A DNA stretch of 64,000 nt. Origin: Vreelandella sedimenti (GTDB lineage: Bacteria > Pseudomonadota > Gammaproteobacteria > Pseudomonadales > Halomonadaceae). Numbering within the stretch: position 1 is the stretch's first letter; every line of letters begins with the position of its first letter. This document shows positions 25,136 through 34,431 of the stretch, piece by piece. The stretch covers positions 186,001-250,000 of the forward strand of contig NZ_JACCGK010000006.1 in assembly GCF_013416325.1 (NCBI RefSeq), given 5' to 3'. The notes beneath the pieces are model-generated. The model was not told where the DNA came from and searched no databases. It was given only the letters and a program-made list of their open reading frames with translations. The position numbers were made by a program, and so were the translations under genes.

Positions 25136-26170
25136 CTATTTTAAATCTCTCGGCCAAGTGTCTGAAAGTTGATAACCCTCTGGCCATGGGTCGCTGGGAT
25201 CGAGTAAATGCTGGTGAGTTCCAGTAATCCAGGCGCGTCCGGCTAGACTAGGAATAATTGCTGGGCGACCCGCTATATCGCATGGGCTTACGATTCGACA
25301 TTCAAACTCCGAACCGATAATAGATCGACCGATAAAGGGCTCCCCAACTTTCAATTGACCCTTCGCGTGCAGCACCGCCATGCGTGCAGAACAGCCTGTG
25401 CCGCAAGGGGAACGATCAATCTTACCAGGACGAATCACCACCGCATTCGTGGCGGTTGCTACGCCGCTTTCGTGGCTCACCGGTGCCGCTATTTGGCAAA
25501 AAGATATATGTGACCATTGTGGATTCAATGGATGCGTAAACCCCAGCTGTTCATTGGCAGCATGGGTGATCTTAAGGCCGGTGGCGACTAGATCGGCTGC
25601 TTCATCAGCATGCAGTGAAAACCCCAGCTGTTGGGGGTCGGCAATGACAAAGCTATCGCCCCCGTAGGCGGTATCGACTTGCAGCGATCCTACCCCTTCA
25701 ACCTCGATCCAGCGGTCAATTTTGTCGGCAAAGGACGGTACGTTATGCACTTCAACTTTCTCGGCTTTGCCGTCTCGGCACTGCGCGGTAATCTCAACCA
25801 GCCCCCCCGGCGCTTCCAGTACCAAATGGGTAACAGGCTCCGTCATAGGCAGAATGCCGCTATCGAGCAGCACAGTTGCGACACAGAGCGAATTAGAACC
25901 GGACATCGGTGGTGTATCGGCGGGCTCCATGATGATCCATGCCATCTGGGCGCGAGGGTCTTTTGACGGCACCAGTAGATTGACGTGTCGAAATACGCCC
26001 CCACGTGGCTCATTGAGCATAAAGTTGCGCAGGGTTTCATCGCGTGCAATCCAGCGCGATTGCTCCCATAACGTATCGCCAGGTGGTGGGGCGACGCCAC
26101 CTACGATGACATCTCCGACTTCTCCCTCGGCATGACAGCTGACAACATGAATGACTTTGCTTGAACGCAT
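25136..26170 (-). CDS. Proline-racemase-family enzyme, Ser/Cys type: probable trans-3-hydroxy-L-proline dehydratase/hydroxyproline epimerase
   Basis: A 344-residue cytosolic, cofactor-independent enzyme. Proline racemases use two Cys; here the first position is Ser90 (PPMSGSNSL) and the second is Cys256 (DRSPCGTGC). In this superfamily Cys/Cys members racemise or epimerise, Cys/Thr members dehydrate trans-3-hydroxy-L-proline, and Ser/Cys members have been linked to 3- and 4-hydroxyproline epimerase and dehydratase activities. AGAGG ribosome site. It is the last gene of the ABC-importer/AcnX operon, 8 bp after the ATPase, so a hydroxyproline isomer is the expected substrate. The second family member at 34.4-35.4 kb has both Cys. 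Confidence 0.85.
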   Translation of the reverse strand: MRSSKVIHVVSCHAEGEVGDVIVGGVAPPPGDTLWEQSRWIARDETLRNFMLNEPRGGVFRHVNLLVPSKDPRAQMAWIIMEPADTPPMSGSNSLCVATVLLDSGILPMTEPVTHLVLEAPGGLVEITAQCRDGKAEKVEVHNVPSFADKIDRWIEVEGVGSLQVDTAYGGDSFVIADPQQLGFSLHADEAADLVATGLKITHAANEQLGFTHPLNPQWSHISFCQIAAPVSHESGVATATNAVVIRPGKIDRSPCGTGCSARMAVLHAKGQLKVGEPFIGRSIIGSEFECRIVSPCDIAGRPAIIPSLAGRAWITGTHQHLLDPSDPWPEGYQLSDTWPRDLK

Positions 26171-26178
26171 GTGAACCT

Positions 26179-26901
26179 CTAGACCACTGATTTGAGAAAG
26201 GCGGCTGTTTCCGGCTTCTGCGGGTTATCTATCACTTGATCGGGAGGGCCAATCTCATGAATGAGGCCTTCACGGAAAAAGGCCACGCGATCTGATACGT
26301 CTCGTGCGAACGGGATCTCATGGGTAACCAGAATCATCGTCATGCCGTCTTCAGCCAGTAGGCGCATGGTGTCGAGTACTTCACCTACCAGTTGTGGGTC
26401 TAGCGCAGAAGTGGCTTCGTCGAAGAGCATATAATCTGGCGTCATAGCCAGCGCCCGGGCAATCGCCATGCGCTGCTGCTGGCCACCAGAGAGCTTGCCG
26501 GGAAACACTTTGAGCTTATCAGCAAGGCCCACATGGGTGAGTTGCTTTACAGCTAACTCTTCGGCTTCAGCACGACTTTTGCCCTGAACTTTGCGCGGTG
26601 CCAACATAACGTTCTCTAATACATTCAAGTGGGGAAAGGCGTTCCACTGCTGGAAGACAATGCCAATTTTCTGGCGTAACTGATTGATGTCGGTGCCCTT
26701 AGCATGCACCTCGGTGCCGTCGACTTTAATCGATCCACTTTGGATATTTTCCAAGCCGTTGATGCACATCAGCAAGGTTGATTTCCCCGAGCCGGAGCCT
26801 CCCACTATGGAGACCACCTCGCCTTTTTGTACCGTCAGGTCAACCCCTTTGATCACTTCTAAATCTTTAAATGATTTATGTACTTTTTCGATCTCAATCA
26901 T
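26179..26901 (-). CDS. Polar amino acid ABC transporter ATPase (GlnQ/HisP type)
   Basis: A 240-residue ATPase. Walker [11 protein letters not shown]-loop [10 protein letters not shown], signature [13 protein letters not shown] and Walker [13 protein letters not shown] are all intact, and the short HisP-like length fits amino acid importers. The start is [11 protein letters not shown] at 26901 with AAGGTGG before it, overlapping the upstream permease by eight bases; a longer frame from 26931 is not needed. It drives import through the two permeases, probably of hydroxyproline or betaine-like amino acids given the neighbours. Confidence 0.93.
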   Translation of the reverse strand: MIEIEKVHKSFKDLEVIKGVDLTVQKGEVVSIVGGSGSGKSTLLMCINGLENIQSGSIKVDGTEVHAKGTDINQLRQKIGIVFQQWNAFPHLNVLENVMLAPRKVQGKSRAEAEELAVKQLTHVGLADKLKVFPGKLSGGQQQRMAIARALAMTPDYMLFDEATSALDPQLVGEVLDTMRLLAEDGMTMILVTHEIPFARDVSDRVAFFREGLIHEIGPPDQVIDNPQKPETAAFLKSVV

Positions 26902-27544
26902 TCTGCTGCCACCTTTTTTCCACTTGGGCACCTAGGCGGGATACCACCAAGCTAATGAGGTAATAAATAAGCCCTGCGATGCACAGCACCAGTAATGGCT
27001 CCTGAATGCGCGTGACGATGGCCTGGGAGGCGCGGAGCAATTCAATGATGCCGATCCACATGACCAGCGCGGTATCTTTCATGGCCGAAAGCGATAGGTT
27101 GAGCCAGCCGGGAAAGGCGACCCGGGTCGCTAGTGGTATTACCACATAACGCAGGTCTTGCCAGTAGGTCATGCCCAGCGAGCGACTGGCCAAACGCAGG
27201 TTCTGGGGCACCGACAGCACGCCGCTGCGAACAATCTCGGTGCAGAAAGCGGCTACATACACGCCAAGGACCACACAGCCCACGGTGAAAGCGCTCCAAT
27301 CCAGGCCCACAATGCTCTTGAGCGAATTGAACAGCACAAATTGGATCAGCAGCGGCACGCTGCGAAAGATATCCAGAAACCACCCCAGCGGAATCGTTGC
27401 TCTGGGCAGTAGCGCGCGGAGTAGCCCACAAGAGACGCCAAGAAAGGTACCGAGTAGCATCGACCAAAACGTCAGTAACAGAGTGACCCAGGCCCCTTGA
27501 AGCAGAAACAGCAGGTCGTTCCAGGTAAAGCTAGTTGAAAACAT
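26894..27544 (-). CDS. Amino acid ABC transporter permease, subunit 2
   Basis: A 216-residue inner membrane protein of the HisMQ type, with about five spans. The conserved coupling loop is seen as SRSLGMTYWQDLRYVVIPLATR, and IVRSGVLSVPQNLRLASRSL precedes it. GAGGG ribosome site. It lies 10 bp after the other permease and overlaps the ATPase start. Confidence 0.92.
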   Translation of the reverse strand: MFSTSFTWNDLLFLLQGAWVTLLLTFWSMLLGTFLGVSCGLLRALLPRATIPLGWFLDIFRSVPLLIQFVLFNSLKSIVGLDWSAFTVGCVVLGVYVAAFCTEIVRSGVLSVPQNLRLASRSLGMTYWQDLRYVVIPLATRVAFPGWLNLSLSAMKDTALVMWIGIIELLRASQAIVTRIQEPLLVLCIAGLIYYLISLVVSRLGAQVEKRWQQND

Positions 27545-27554
27545 GGTCAGGCCC

Positions 27555-28220
27555 TCAATAGCGGAATAAGCGCCAGGCCAACAGCCGGGCTATCGCTACG
27601 ATTAGTTTGGCGATCAGGTAATAGATCACCGCTGCCAGCGCAAACAGCTCAAAAGTGCGGAACGTTCTGACGTTGTAATCCTGGGTCACCCCGGTGAGGT
27701 CGTTATTTAGGCCAACGATTACCCCTAACGACGTCATTAATACCGCCCACACCATCTGGTTGGTGATGGGGTAAAACACGATCCGCAGTAGTTGCGGCAC
27801 CACCACCAGGCGATACGCCTGGAAGCTGCTCATTCCCAAGGAGCGGGCCGCACGGACTTGGGTATCGGGTATTGCTTTGAGGCCGCCACGAAAATTTTCA
27901 GCCAAGTAGCCAGCGTTATTGAAGGTGATACCGGCTAACAGGGCAGCCCAGGAACTGACATGCAAACCGATGGCGCCTAGGCCGAAATAGACGATGTAGA
28001 TCTGGAACAGAGCAGGGGTGTTGCGAGCGATTGACACCCAGGTACCTGCCAATGCCCGCGTAGCAAGGTTGGGGGTCTCCCGCATCGCCAGCAAGGCAAG
28101 AGCGATTAAGACACCGAAGATCATCGATAGCGCCGCGGTCTCAAAGGTGACAACAGCGCCTTCGAGCATATCCGGCAGGGCTCTTAAGGCAGTACGCCAC
28201 TGGAAGGTGTAATCAAACAT
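27555..28220 (-). CDS. Amino acid ABC transporter permease, subunit 1
   Basis: A 221-residue HisMQ-type permease: GTWVSIARNTPALFQIYIVY near span two and ARSLGMSSFQAYRLVVVPQL as the ATPase-contact loop. It pairs with the next permease to form the membrane channel. It begins 3 bp after the aconitase X gene, AAGGAG upstream. The insertion of a catabolic gene between binding protein and permease ties the transporter to hydroxyproline use. Confidence 0.92.
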   Translation of the reverse strand: MFDYTFQWRTALRALPDMLEGAVVTFETAALSMIFGVLIALALLAMRETPNLATRALAGTWVSIARNTPALFQIYIVYFGLGAIGLHVSSWAALLAGITFNNAGYLAENFRGGLKAIPDTQVRAARSLGMSSFQAYRLVVVPQLLRIVFYPITNQMVWAVLMTSLGVIVGLNNDLTGVTQDYNVRTFRTFELFALAAVIYYLIAKLIVAIARLLAWRLFRY

Positions 28221-28223
28221 GGC

Positions 28224-30008
28224 TCAGTGTGCTCCTTGACGAGTTGCAACGCCTGTTAGCCAGGTAGGTAGCCGGCCACTGGCCTCTCCGCTGCAGGCGG
28301 TTTCGACACACTCAGCAAGGTTGCCGAAGTGCACCTGACGACCGACTAACCCAGGGGCGTAGTGGGCATATTTCCCCGAGTTAGTCATTAGGGTGCGCGC
28401 CGTTGGCGGCACCACAGGCTCACCCAGCATGCACCAGCAGGTATCGTTGATAAGCTGGGCACCGAAACGCTCCAGGGTAGTGACGTACCCCGCCGCGCTA
28501 GCGTCGGCATAAACTGCCCGCCCGAGCGTTACTGCCATGGCGACATCCGGATGTTTATGGCGTCCAGTACAGAGCTTCGCCAGTGCCGCGCATTCGCTTA
28601 GCGAAAAGTGCGGATTGCCCAAGGAGACAAGGCCGACTTGACGCGCCTCAGCGTGATCCAGTTCATACCAGCTAGTGAGTAGATCCGCGGGTTCAACCGT
28701 TAGCTGGCGTAAAGGCGGTAGTTCCCCCAGGGCCCGGGATTCACTCATCGCTTCAGGGGTAATCTTGCTGATGTGGAACATCGGTGCAGCGGAGGTAGTA
28801 GCGAAGGCCGCACCGAATGCTTTGAGATCATCGCGGCTGGGAGCTGTCTCTTCCAGTCCGCAAAGCAAGGGAATCTCACTGCCGCAGAGCAGTCCGACGT
28901 GATACCCCAACAACGGCCAGAAAGCGTCATCCAGTGTATCGAGTGGCTTAATGTCAATACGCAGCGTGGCAATACGCCCCTGGTCTCGATGAGCGCCAAT
29001 ATAGGGAGCCCGCCCCGTTAAGGCGATGCAAATATCCAGATAATCAGGGTATTTCAGCGTTCGTGCCGCGAGCACACTGTTGGCATAAACGACGGCGTTA
29101 GACTCGGCCCAGACGATCTGTTCGCCTGCCTTAGGGGCGCTGTCGAGTAAATAGGGCGCGCAGGTGTAACTGAGTTGCGCGCCCATGGCCATATAGGCGT
29201 TGCCTAGCGCACTGGCAGGTTCGCCGAAAGCGGGGTCGATGCCCTGGGCCCGCCAGCGGCACTGGTCAACAGAAATAGCATTGAGGGTGGTGGGAACACT
29301 CACCTGTGCCCCCCATTCAACTAGCTGTTCAGCGAAACGCAAACTGGCGGGGCCGGTGTAAATACAGCCGTCTATATGCGCTTGGCTGATGTCTATCAGT
29401 TGGTCTGCGCCCTGAAGCTCAGCCATTCGTAACACGATGCGCATCGCCTCCTGAGCCGCTTTACCATGATGACCACTAAGGAACGCCTGGTCGCTTTCGC
29501 TGAGCGATACGCGGGAGAGGGTTGGCCTGACGGGCGCTGGTGTAGAGTCGGTGTTGTTCACCTTTGCCGCCCAATCTCCTAAGGGAGGAGTATCGAAAAA
29601 GCTTATTGTTTCATTTTCAATACGCGCAAAGCGCCTTTGGCGCAGCGTGGTAAACAGTTCTGGGCCGACGCACACTACTGGAATCGAGGATTTAAACAGT
29701 GTTTCGGCGATGATGACCCCTAGGGTCAGGATCTCTTCTTGATCGGCGAATATTAGCGCGGCGGGGGCGTTGTCGCCGGTAAGCAGTTCAAGTAGCACGC
29801 TGCTACCAGTGCAGGAGCCGCGTCCACTAGGCAGTGCGAGTATGCGCCCGGCAATACACTGGCCTCTCAACGGGTGATGACAGTCAATAATCTCGCCACT
29901 GAACGGATCGACACCACCCCAAAAGCTCAAGCCAACGTCGGTATACAGTAGTTCGCCCTGGGCTGAACCACAAACCAAACTACGACCGGTGAGCGAAATA
30001 TCAGACAT
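28224..30008 (-). CDS. Fused aconitase X: probable cis-3-hydroxy-L-proline dehydratase
   Basis: About 594 residues from the ATG at 30008 (MSDISLTGRSL); an in-frame ATG at 30062 would place a strong hairpin inside the code and is less likely. The first about 135 residues form the small swivelling domain (LPSGRGSCTGSSVLLELL; ALIFADQEEILTLG), the rest the large aconitase X domain (QAHIDGCIYTGPASL; VWAESNAVVYANSVLAARTL; SLGNPHFSLSECAALAKL). Conserved Cys near GRGSC and NDTCWCM may carry an iron-sulfur cluster. The bacterial single-chain form dehydrates cis-3-hydroxy-L-proline to pyrroline-2-carboxylate; the neighbours support this. Confidence 0.87.
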   Translation of the reverse strand: MSDISLTGRSLVCGSAQGELLYTDVGLSFWGGVDPFSGEIIDCHHPLRGQCIAGRILALPSGRGSCTGSSVLLELLTGDNAPAALIFADQEEILTLGVIIAETLFKSSIPVVCVGPELFTTLRQRRFARIENETISFFDTPPLGDWAAKVNNTDSTPAPVRPTLSRVSLSESDQAFLSGHHGKAAQEAMRIVLRMAELQGADQLIDISQAHIDGCIYTGPASLRFAEQLVEWGAQVSVPTTLNAISVDQCRWRAQGIDPAFGEPASALGNAYMAMGAQLSYTCAPYLLDSAPKAGEQIVWAESNAVVYANSVLAARTLKYPDYLDICIALTGRAPYIGAHRDQGRIATLRIDIKPLDTLDDAFWPLLGYHVGLLCGSEIPLLCGLEETAPSRDDLKAFGAAFATTSAAPMFHISKITPEAMSESRALGELPPLRQLTVEPADLLTSWYELDHAEARQVGLVSLGNPHFSLSECAALAKLCTGRHKHPDVAMAVTLGRAVYADASAAGYVTTLERFGAQLINDTCWCMLGEPVVPPTARTLMTNSGKYAHYAPGLVGRQVHFGNLAECVETACSGEASGRLPTWLTGVATRQGAH

Positions 30009-30033
30009 AGCGTCATCTCGTTCGTTGGAAAGG

Positions 30034-30055
30034 GCGCGCCGCTCGGGCGGCGCGC
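30034..30055 (-). terminator. Perfect GC hairpin between binding protein and aconitase X
   Basis: GCGCGCCGC and GCGGCGCGC form a perfect 9-bp stem around a 4-base loop. It has no T-run. Placed after the binding protein gene, it probably limits transcription into, or stabilises RNA upstream of, the rest of the operon. Confidence 0.6.
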
Positions 30056-30092
30056 GATACATGGTTGTGATTGGATTTGTGTTACGTGGCTA

Positions 30093-30905
30093 TTAGTAAT
30101 AAACGCCGGGTACGGTCAGGTCGACGGGTTCGCCGCCCACCCACTTGTCGTAGAGTTCCGCATAACGCCCAGTGCGTACTTGCTGGTTGACGAATAGATT
30201 TAGGTAATTCAGTAGGCCGTATTCGGTGCGATTGGCTGCCAGTGATACGTAATCAATGACATAGGGCGCTTCGCCAGCAATTTTAAGACCTTCATATTTG
30301 CCGGATTCAAGGGTCGAGGATGCCACTGTGTTGGTGACCACGGTTGCATCAATATGGCCTTGGGCGACAGCGAGAATAGTATCGTTCTGGGTTTGATAAG
30401 CACGGAAGCTGCCATCACCCCACTCATCAACATCTTTCTCCAGTGCCATGGCTTCGTAGGTACCGCTGGTATTGCCAACAGGGCGACCCTGCAAATCATC
30501 ATATTGATCGATACCAGTGTCGTCACGGGTTAGGACGACCATCTGGAAAGCGAAGTAGGGAATGGACATGCCAACGGTTTTGGCGCGCCCCAAGGTGTCA
30601 GAAGTGGAGGCCACGATCACATCAGCGCGCCCGGAGACCAGCGCAGGAATGCGGTCAGGGAAGGGGGTTTCAACGATTTCAGCATCGACTTCGAGGACAT
30701 TGGCCAGATCGTTACAGTAGTCGACATCGAAGCCGGCAGGCTGGTTGTCATCGTCTCGAAATCCCATGGGGGGAAAATCCAGGGTGACAGCACAACGTAG
30801 GGTGCCAGAGCTAATTATTTCATCGAGTTTGTCAGCCTGCGCCTGACCGATGACGGATACACTCAAGATAGCGGAAAGCGCTAATGGGGCTGTCTTGTTT
30901 ATCAT
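30093..30905 (-). CDS. Amino acid ABC transporter substrate-binding protein
   Basis: A 270-residue periplasmic protein from the ATG at 30905, which has AGGAGG six bases upstream; the longer frame from 30950 is rejected. Signal peptide about 1-24 (APLALSAILSVSVIGQAQA). Family motifs: GTLRCAVTLDFPPMGFRD, GFDVDYCNDLA, DVIVASTSDTLGRAK and GNTSGTYEA. First gene of the operon with aconitase X, two permeases, ATPase and the Ser/Cys racemase homologue. Ligand inferred to be a hydroxyproline or related imino acid. Confidence 0.92.
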   Translation of the reverse strand: MINKTAPLALSAILSVSVIGQAQADKLDEIISSGTLRCAVTLDFPPMGFRDDDNQPAGFDVDYCNDLANVLEVDAEIVETPFPDRIPALVSGRADVIVASTSDTLGRAKTVGMSIPYFAFQMVVLTRDDTGIDQYDDLQGRPVGNTSGTYEAMALEKDVDEWGDGSFRAYQTQNDTILAVAQGHIDATVVTNTVASSTLESGKYEGLKIAGEAPYVIDYVSLAANRTEYGLLNYLNLFVNQQVRTGRYAELYDKWVGGEPVDLTVPGVYY

Positions 30906-31169
30906 TCTTGACCTCCTAGGTGGGCTTTGCTTGGCTGTAAGAAACAGCAAACTTAGTATTTATTATTTCGGATACGATTTGCAAGTTTTGCAGTCATTAA
31001 TTCTTATTTATAACTAAGGTGTTGTTTTCTTCGTTTTAAATAGAAATTTCGAGTAACGGTGCAAGGTGGGGTGATCATAATAATGAGGGAATAGACCGCT
31101 ATATCACCGCTTTAGAGCCGCAGCGTTGAAACAGATCACGCAAGAACAAACACAAGATACTGCCGGGTT

Positions 31170-31192
31170 GGGCAGCGAGAGTATCGCTGCCC
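31170..31192 (-). terminator. Hairpin downstream of gntR
   Basis: GGGCAGCGA and TCGCTGCCC form a perfect 9-bp stem with loop GAGTA, 55 bp past the gntR stop. No T-run. The gap 30906-31246 otherwise contains the promoter of the binding protein operon and nothing else I could identify. Confidence 0.55.
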
Positions 31193-31246
31193 TGCGGATT
31201 AAGAGGGCGAGTGTTTGTGATCTAAGCCTGGCTGAAAAGTCAGCGG

Positions 31247-31912
31247 CTATTTGGCAAGTCGGTTAGGCAGGTGATCGTAAAGTGTCCGACACACACCGAT
31301 GATATGGCGCTCAACCAGTGCCGCTGCTTCGTCGGCGTCGCCTGTACGGCAAGCGGCAATAATCGCGCGATGCTCAGTGTCGGCACGAGCCTTTCCCTGG
31401 GATAAGCTTAGCTGTAAGCGAAGGTAGCGCTCCACCTTATCGTGGATAGATCGAATCAAACTCATCATAAAGGGGCGCTGCGCAGGCTCGTAGAGACAGG
31501 CGTGGAACTCCCAATTTAAGGCGGCCCAGCGGCCCACGTCGTCCTCACGGTTGAACTCGTCGCAGATGCGTTCGGCATTATCGAAGGTTGCCAAGCCCAT
31601 GTTGGGTACCGCGAGGCGGATGGCCTCTACTTCCAGCAATACACGTACTTCGAACATCTGGGCAAGCTCGGGTTCGGAGATTTTGGTTACCACGGCGCCT
31701 TTGTTGCGCTGGAACAGTACCAAGCCCTCCGCTTCCAGGCGTTTGAGCGCCTCCCGTACCGGGATTTTGCTAACATTGAACTTGTTGGCTATGTCATCCT
31801 GGCGAATCGGCTCCCCCTCTTCGATTTGGCCAGCAATAATGGCTTCGCGCAGGTGTTTGACGATCACCTCTGAAGTTGAAGGGGTAATGCCAAGGTTAGG
31901 TGCGTTAAACAT
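31247..31912 (-). CDS. GntR-family regulator, FCD type
   Basis: A 221-residue regulator. N-terminal winged helix: IVKHLREAIIAGQIEEGEPI, IANKFNVSKIPVREALKRLE (about 10-65). The C-terminal FCD helical domain shows FEVRVLLEVEAIRLAV, NWEFHACLYEPA, and HRAIIAACRTGDADEAAALVERH with metal-binding His residues. The ATG at 31912 was chosen over a TTG four codons earlier; neither has a clear ribosome site. A TATACCAA motif lies upstream of it and twice between hypE and the TRAP genes, so it likely controls the whole hydroxyproline module and itself. Confidence 0.88.
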   Translation of the reverse strand: MFNAPNLGITPSTSEVIVKHLREAIIAGQIEEGEPIRQDDIANKFNVSKIPVREALKRLEAEGLVLFQRNKGAVVTKISEPELAQMFEVRVLLEVEAIRLAVPNMGLATFDNAERICDEFNREDDVGRWAALNWEFHACLYEPAQRPFMMSLIRSIHDKVERYLRLQLSLSQGKARADTEHRAIIAACRTGDADEAAALVERHIIGVCRTLYDHLPNRLAK

Positions 31913-31957
31913 GGTAAATGACAACTATAAGAATCCGTAGGTGAGAGAAATATATGA

Positions 31958-31973
31958 GATATTGTATACCAAC
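31958..31973. promoter_or_regulatory. Candidate GntR operator at its own promoter
   Basis: GATATTGTATACCAAC, about 50 bp before gntR, shares TATACCAA with the 9-bp-arm palindrome at 35577-35597 and TATAC/ATATC elements with the site at 35454. Confidence 0.5.
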
Positions 31974-32052
31974 TTAGCATTTTGCAATTCTTTTTCGCCT
32001 CAACTGCGTAGCTTAATATTTAAGCTGTTTGGCATGTTGACGATTTTTCCTG

Positions 32053-33339
32053 TCAGGTAAAACGGCTTAACCGGTAGGGCGATAAGTTAGCCACCGGCTG
32101 AGAGTGAGAGCACGCTGCCAGGTCGGCAATAATCTCTGCAGTCAGCGCTGCCTGGGTCAAGCCAAGGTGGTGATGCCCGAAGGCCAGTAAAACCTTGCCA
32201 TCTTTGACACTGTCGATAATCGGCAGGGAATCGGGCAGAGAGGGGCGAAAGCCCATCCAGGGTTTGGCCCCAGTGGCATCCAGCTCATTTCTAAATAGCC
32301 CTTGGCTGAGCTTATGTAGCTGCCAAGCGCGCTGCATATTGGCTGGCCGTTGAAGCCCAGCAAACTCAACTGTCCCTGCCAAACGTAGCCCTTCATCCAT
32401 TGGCGTCATGATAAAGCGACGCTCCAACGACGTAACCGCCACCGGTAGGCGTCCTCGTTCATTTGGCAGCATCAGGTGGTAGCCCCGCTCGGTATCCATC
32501 GGAATACGTATACCCGTTAGCGCGGCGGCCAACTTGGCCGAGTGGGCGCCGCAGGCTAACACTACTTTGCTGGCCGTCATGGGCGATGCGTTGTCAGTCT
32601 GTAGAGTGACGCCTTGATCATTGACATATCCCGTTAGCACCGTGGACTGCCTGAACTCTACCCCGTTCGTTTCAGCGGCCCGCACCAGCGAGTTAACTAC
32701 CTGCCAGGGGTTGATAACATGGGCGGTACCTGGGAAAAACAGCCCCCCTTGAATGGTGTTAGACAACTCGGGGGCAACGTCTCGAATGGCACTGCCTGAC
32801 CATCTTTCTACCGGGACTTTCTGCTCGGCCATCCGTGCCCGCAGCACCTCCAGTTCGTGGGCAGCGTCGGCCTTTTCGTATACCAGGAAAGAGCCTTCTT
32901 CTTTCAATAAGTGTCTGCCATTGATGCTGTCGAGAAGTCGCTGCCAGGCAGTCAAACTGTGTTCATTCAGGGCGCTAATGCCCGCCACGCTAGTTTGATA
33001 AGGGGCTTGGCGTAGATTCCAGAGTAACCGAGTGAACCAGGGCAGCGCTTTAGGCATATAGCGCCAATCCAGCCGCAATGGCCCCATGGGGTCGAGCAGC
33101 ATCTTAGGCAGCTGTTTTACGATGGCGGCATCGGCAATGGGGAAGACCTGCTCCGTTGCCATATGCCCAGCATTCCCATAGGAGGCTCCCATCCCAGGGA
33201 GCTGGCTATCCAGCACCACGACGCGCAAGCCTTGTTGACTTAAAGCCAAAGCGCAAGCGGTGCCGATAATACCAGCACCAATAACGACGATATCAGCCGC
33301 TATATTGGGATGGCTTACTGCCTGTGGGTTTGTTTCCAT
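32053..33339 (-). CDS. FAD-dependent D-amino acid dehydrogenase (probable D-hydroxyproline dehydrogenase)
   Basis: A 428-residue DadA-like flavoprotein. The dinucleotide fold is VVIGAGIIGTACALALSQ (19-36) followed by VVVLD. Further family marks: GASYGNAGHM, VVLACGAHSAKLA, DTERGYHLMLP and GHHHLGLTQA near the C-terminus, where FAD phosphate is bound. In the 4-hydroxyproline pathway, the epimerase makes cis-4-hydroxy-D-proline and this type of oxidase converts it to 1-pyrroline-4-hydroxy-2-carboxylate, passing electrons to the respiratory chain. It sits between gntR and the deaminase gene on the same strand, which supports that step. Confidence 0.9.
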   Translation of the reverse strand: METNPQAVSHPNIAADIVVIGAGIIGTACALALSQQGLRVVVLDSQLPGMGASYGNAGHMATEQVFPIADAAIVKQLPKMLLDPMGPLRLDWRYMPKALPWFTRLLWNLRQAPYQTSVAGISALNEHSLTAWQRLLDSINGRHLLKEEGSFLVYEKADAAHELEVLRARMAEQKVPVERWSGSAIRDVAPELSNTIQGGLFFPGTAHVINPWQVVNSLVRAAETNGVEFRQSTVLTGYVNDQGVTLQTDNASPMTASKVVLACGAHSAKLAAALTGIRIPMDTERGYHLMLPNERGRLPVAVTSLERRFIMTPMDEGLRLAGTVEFAGLQRPANMQRAWQLHKLSQGLFRNELDATGAKPWMGFRPSLPDSLPIIDSVKDGKVLLAFGHHHLGLTQAALTAEIIADLAACSHSQPVANLSPYRLSRFT

Positions 33340-33404
33340 GGAAATTCCCGGTTTTTACAAAAGAGCGCTTCGGCTGGATACACAGCCAACGTGTAGCTAG
33401 GTTA

Positions 33405-34352
33405 TTAGCGATTATCTAGCGAAGCAGACCAGCTCGAATACCAACTACGGAAGAGCGCGTACTGGGACTCCACATAGTGACGTTGTGAATCGCTGAGCGC
33501 GTCGGTTTCATTAAAGTGCAGGGCGTATTCGCTATCGCCATTGAGCACCATCAGGTGCTTGTAGTAGAGAACCAGGTCGCCGCCTTCGTCAAAAGAGGAG
33601 AGCACGCCTAGTGCTTCCTCTAGCTCCATGGCCAAACGCCGTGCTTTGACGTCCCCTTTCGCGGCCTGTTGGCTGAGCGAGACAAGTTGCAATACCTCTC
33701 GGGGCAGCGCATTGCCGATACCGGTTATAGCGCCCGTGGCGCCACAGTTGACGAAACCATGATAAACAGTGGTGTCGACACCGACCATCAGAGTGACATC
33801 TTCGTCTTGAGAGGTAATGTTTTCCGCCGCATAGCGGAGATCATCAGCGCCGCCAAACTCTTTGAAGCCAATCAGGTTGGGGTACTTGCGGCGTAGCTCA
33901 AAGAATAAGTCGGCACGTGTGGCGAAGCCGTAATAGGGGCTATTATAAATCACCGCCGGTAGCTTGGGCGCCGCGTCCAAAATGGCCGAAAAGTGTGACT
34001 TCTGCGCAGCCGCCGAGGTGCCTCGTGAAAGCACACGCGGAATCACCATCAGCCCTTTGGCACCTACTTTAGCGGCGTGAGCCGCATGGGAAACAGCCTC
34101 CCGTGTGTTGATTGCACCGGTACCCACAATCGTCGGAACGTCAGCCTCAACGAGGCGTGCGACGCCTTCCTGGCGCTGCGATTCGCTGAGTAACGGCCAG
34201 TCGCCCATGGAGCCACAATACACCACACCGCTCATACCCAGATCTACCAATGAACGGCCTTTAGCTACCAGGGCGTCGAAATCAGGTTGACGGTTAGCGC
34301 TGCAAGGCGTCATTAGTGCCGGTATGCAGCCGGTAAAAATGTTATCGCTCAT
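33405..34352 (-). CDS. DHDPS-family lyase: probable 1-pyrroline-4-hydroxy-2-carboxylate deaminase
   Basis: About 315 residues from MSDNIFTGCIPALMTPC at 34352, where GAGGAA provides a ribosome site; an upstream in-frame start at 34475 would overlap the epimerase and lacks family similarity. Class I aldolase fold: GMSGVVYCGSMGDWPLLSE, catalytic Tyr in VIYNSPYYG and Schiff-base Lys in LIGFKEFGG. In the 4-hydroxyproline pathway a member of this family deaminates and dehydrates the pyrroline product to 2-oxoglutarate semialdehyde. Neighbouring epimerase and dehydrogenase support this; other DHDPS-family activities cannot be excluded by sequence. Confidence 0.88.
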   Translation of the reverse strand: MSDNIFTGCIPALMTPCSANRQPDFDALVAKGRSLVDLGMSGVVYCGSMGDWPLLSESQRQEGVARLVEADVPTIVGTGAINTREAVSHAAHAAKVGAKGLMVIPRVLSRGTSAAAQKSHFSAILDAAPKLPAVIYNSPYYGFATRADLFFELRRKYPNLIGFKEFGGADDLRYAAENITSQDEDVTLMVGVDTTVYHGFVNCGATGAITGIGNALPREVLQLVSLSQQAAKGDVKARRLAMELEEALGVLSSFDEGGDLVLYYKHLMVLNGDSEYALHFNETDALSDSQRHYVESQYALFRSWYSSWSASLDNR

Positions 34353-34431
34353 TGTTGTTCCTCTTCGTTTGGTGGTATTGGCCGTGGGAGTTAGTGTTGC
34401 GTTCAAGAGCAGGGTGGCCGGTATAGAATGA

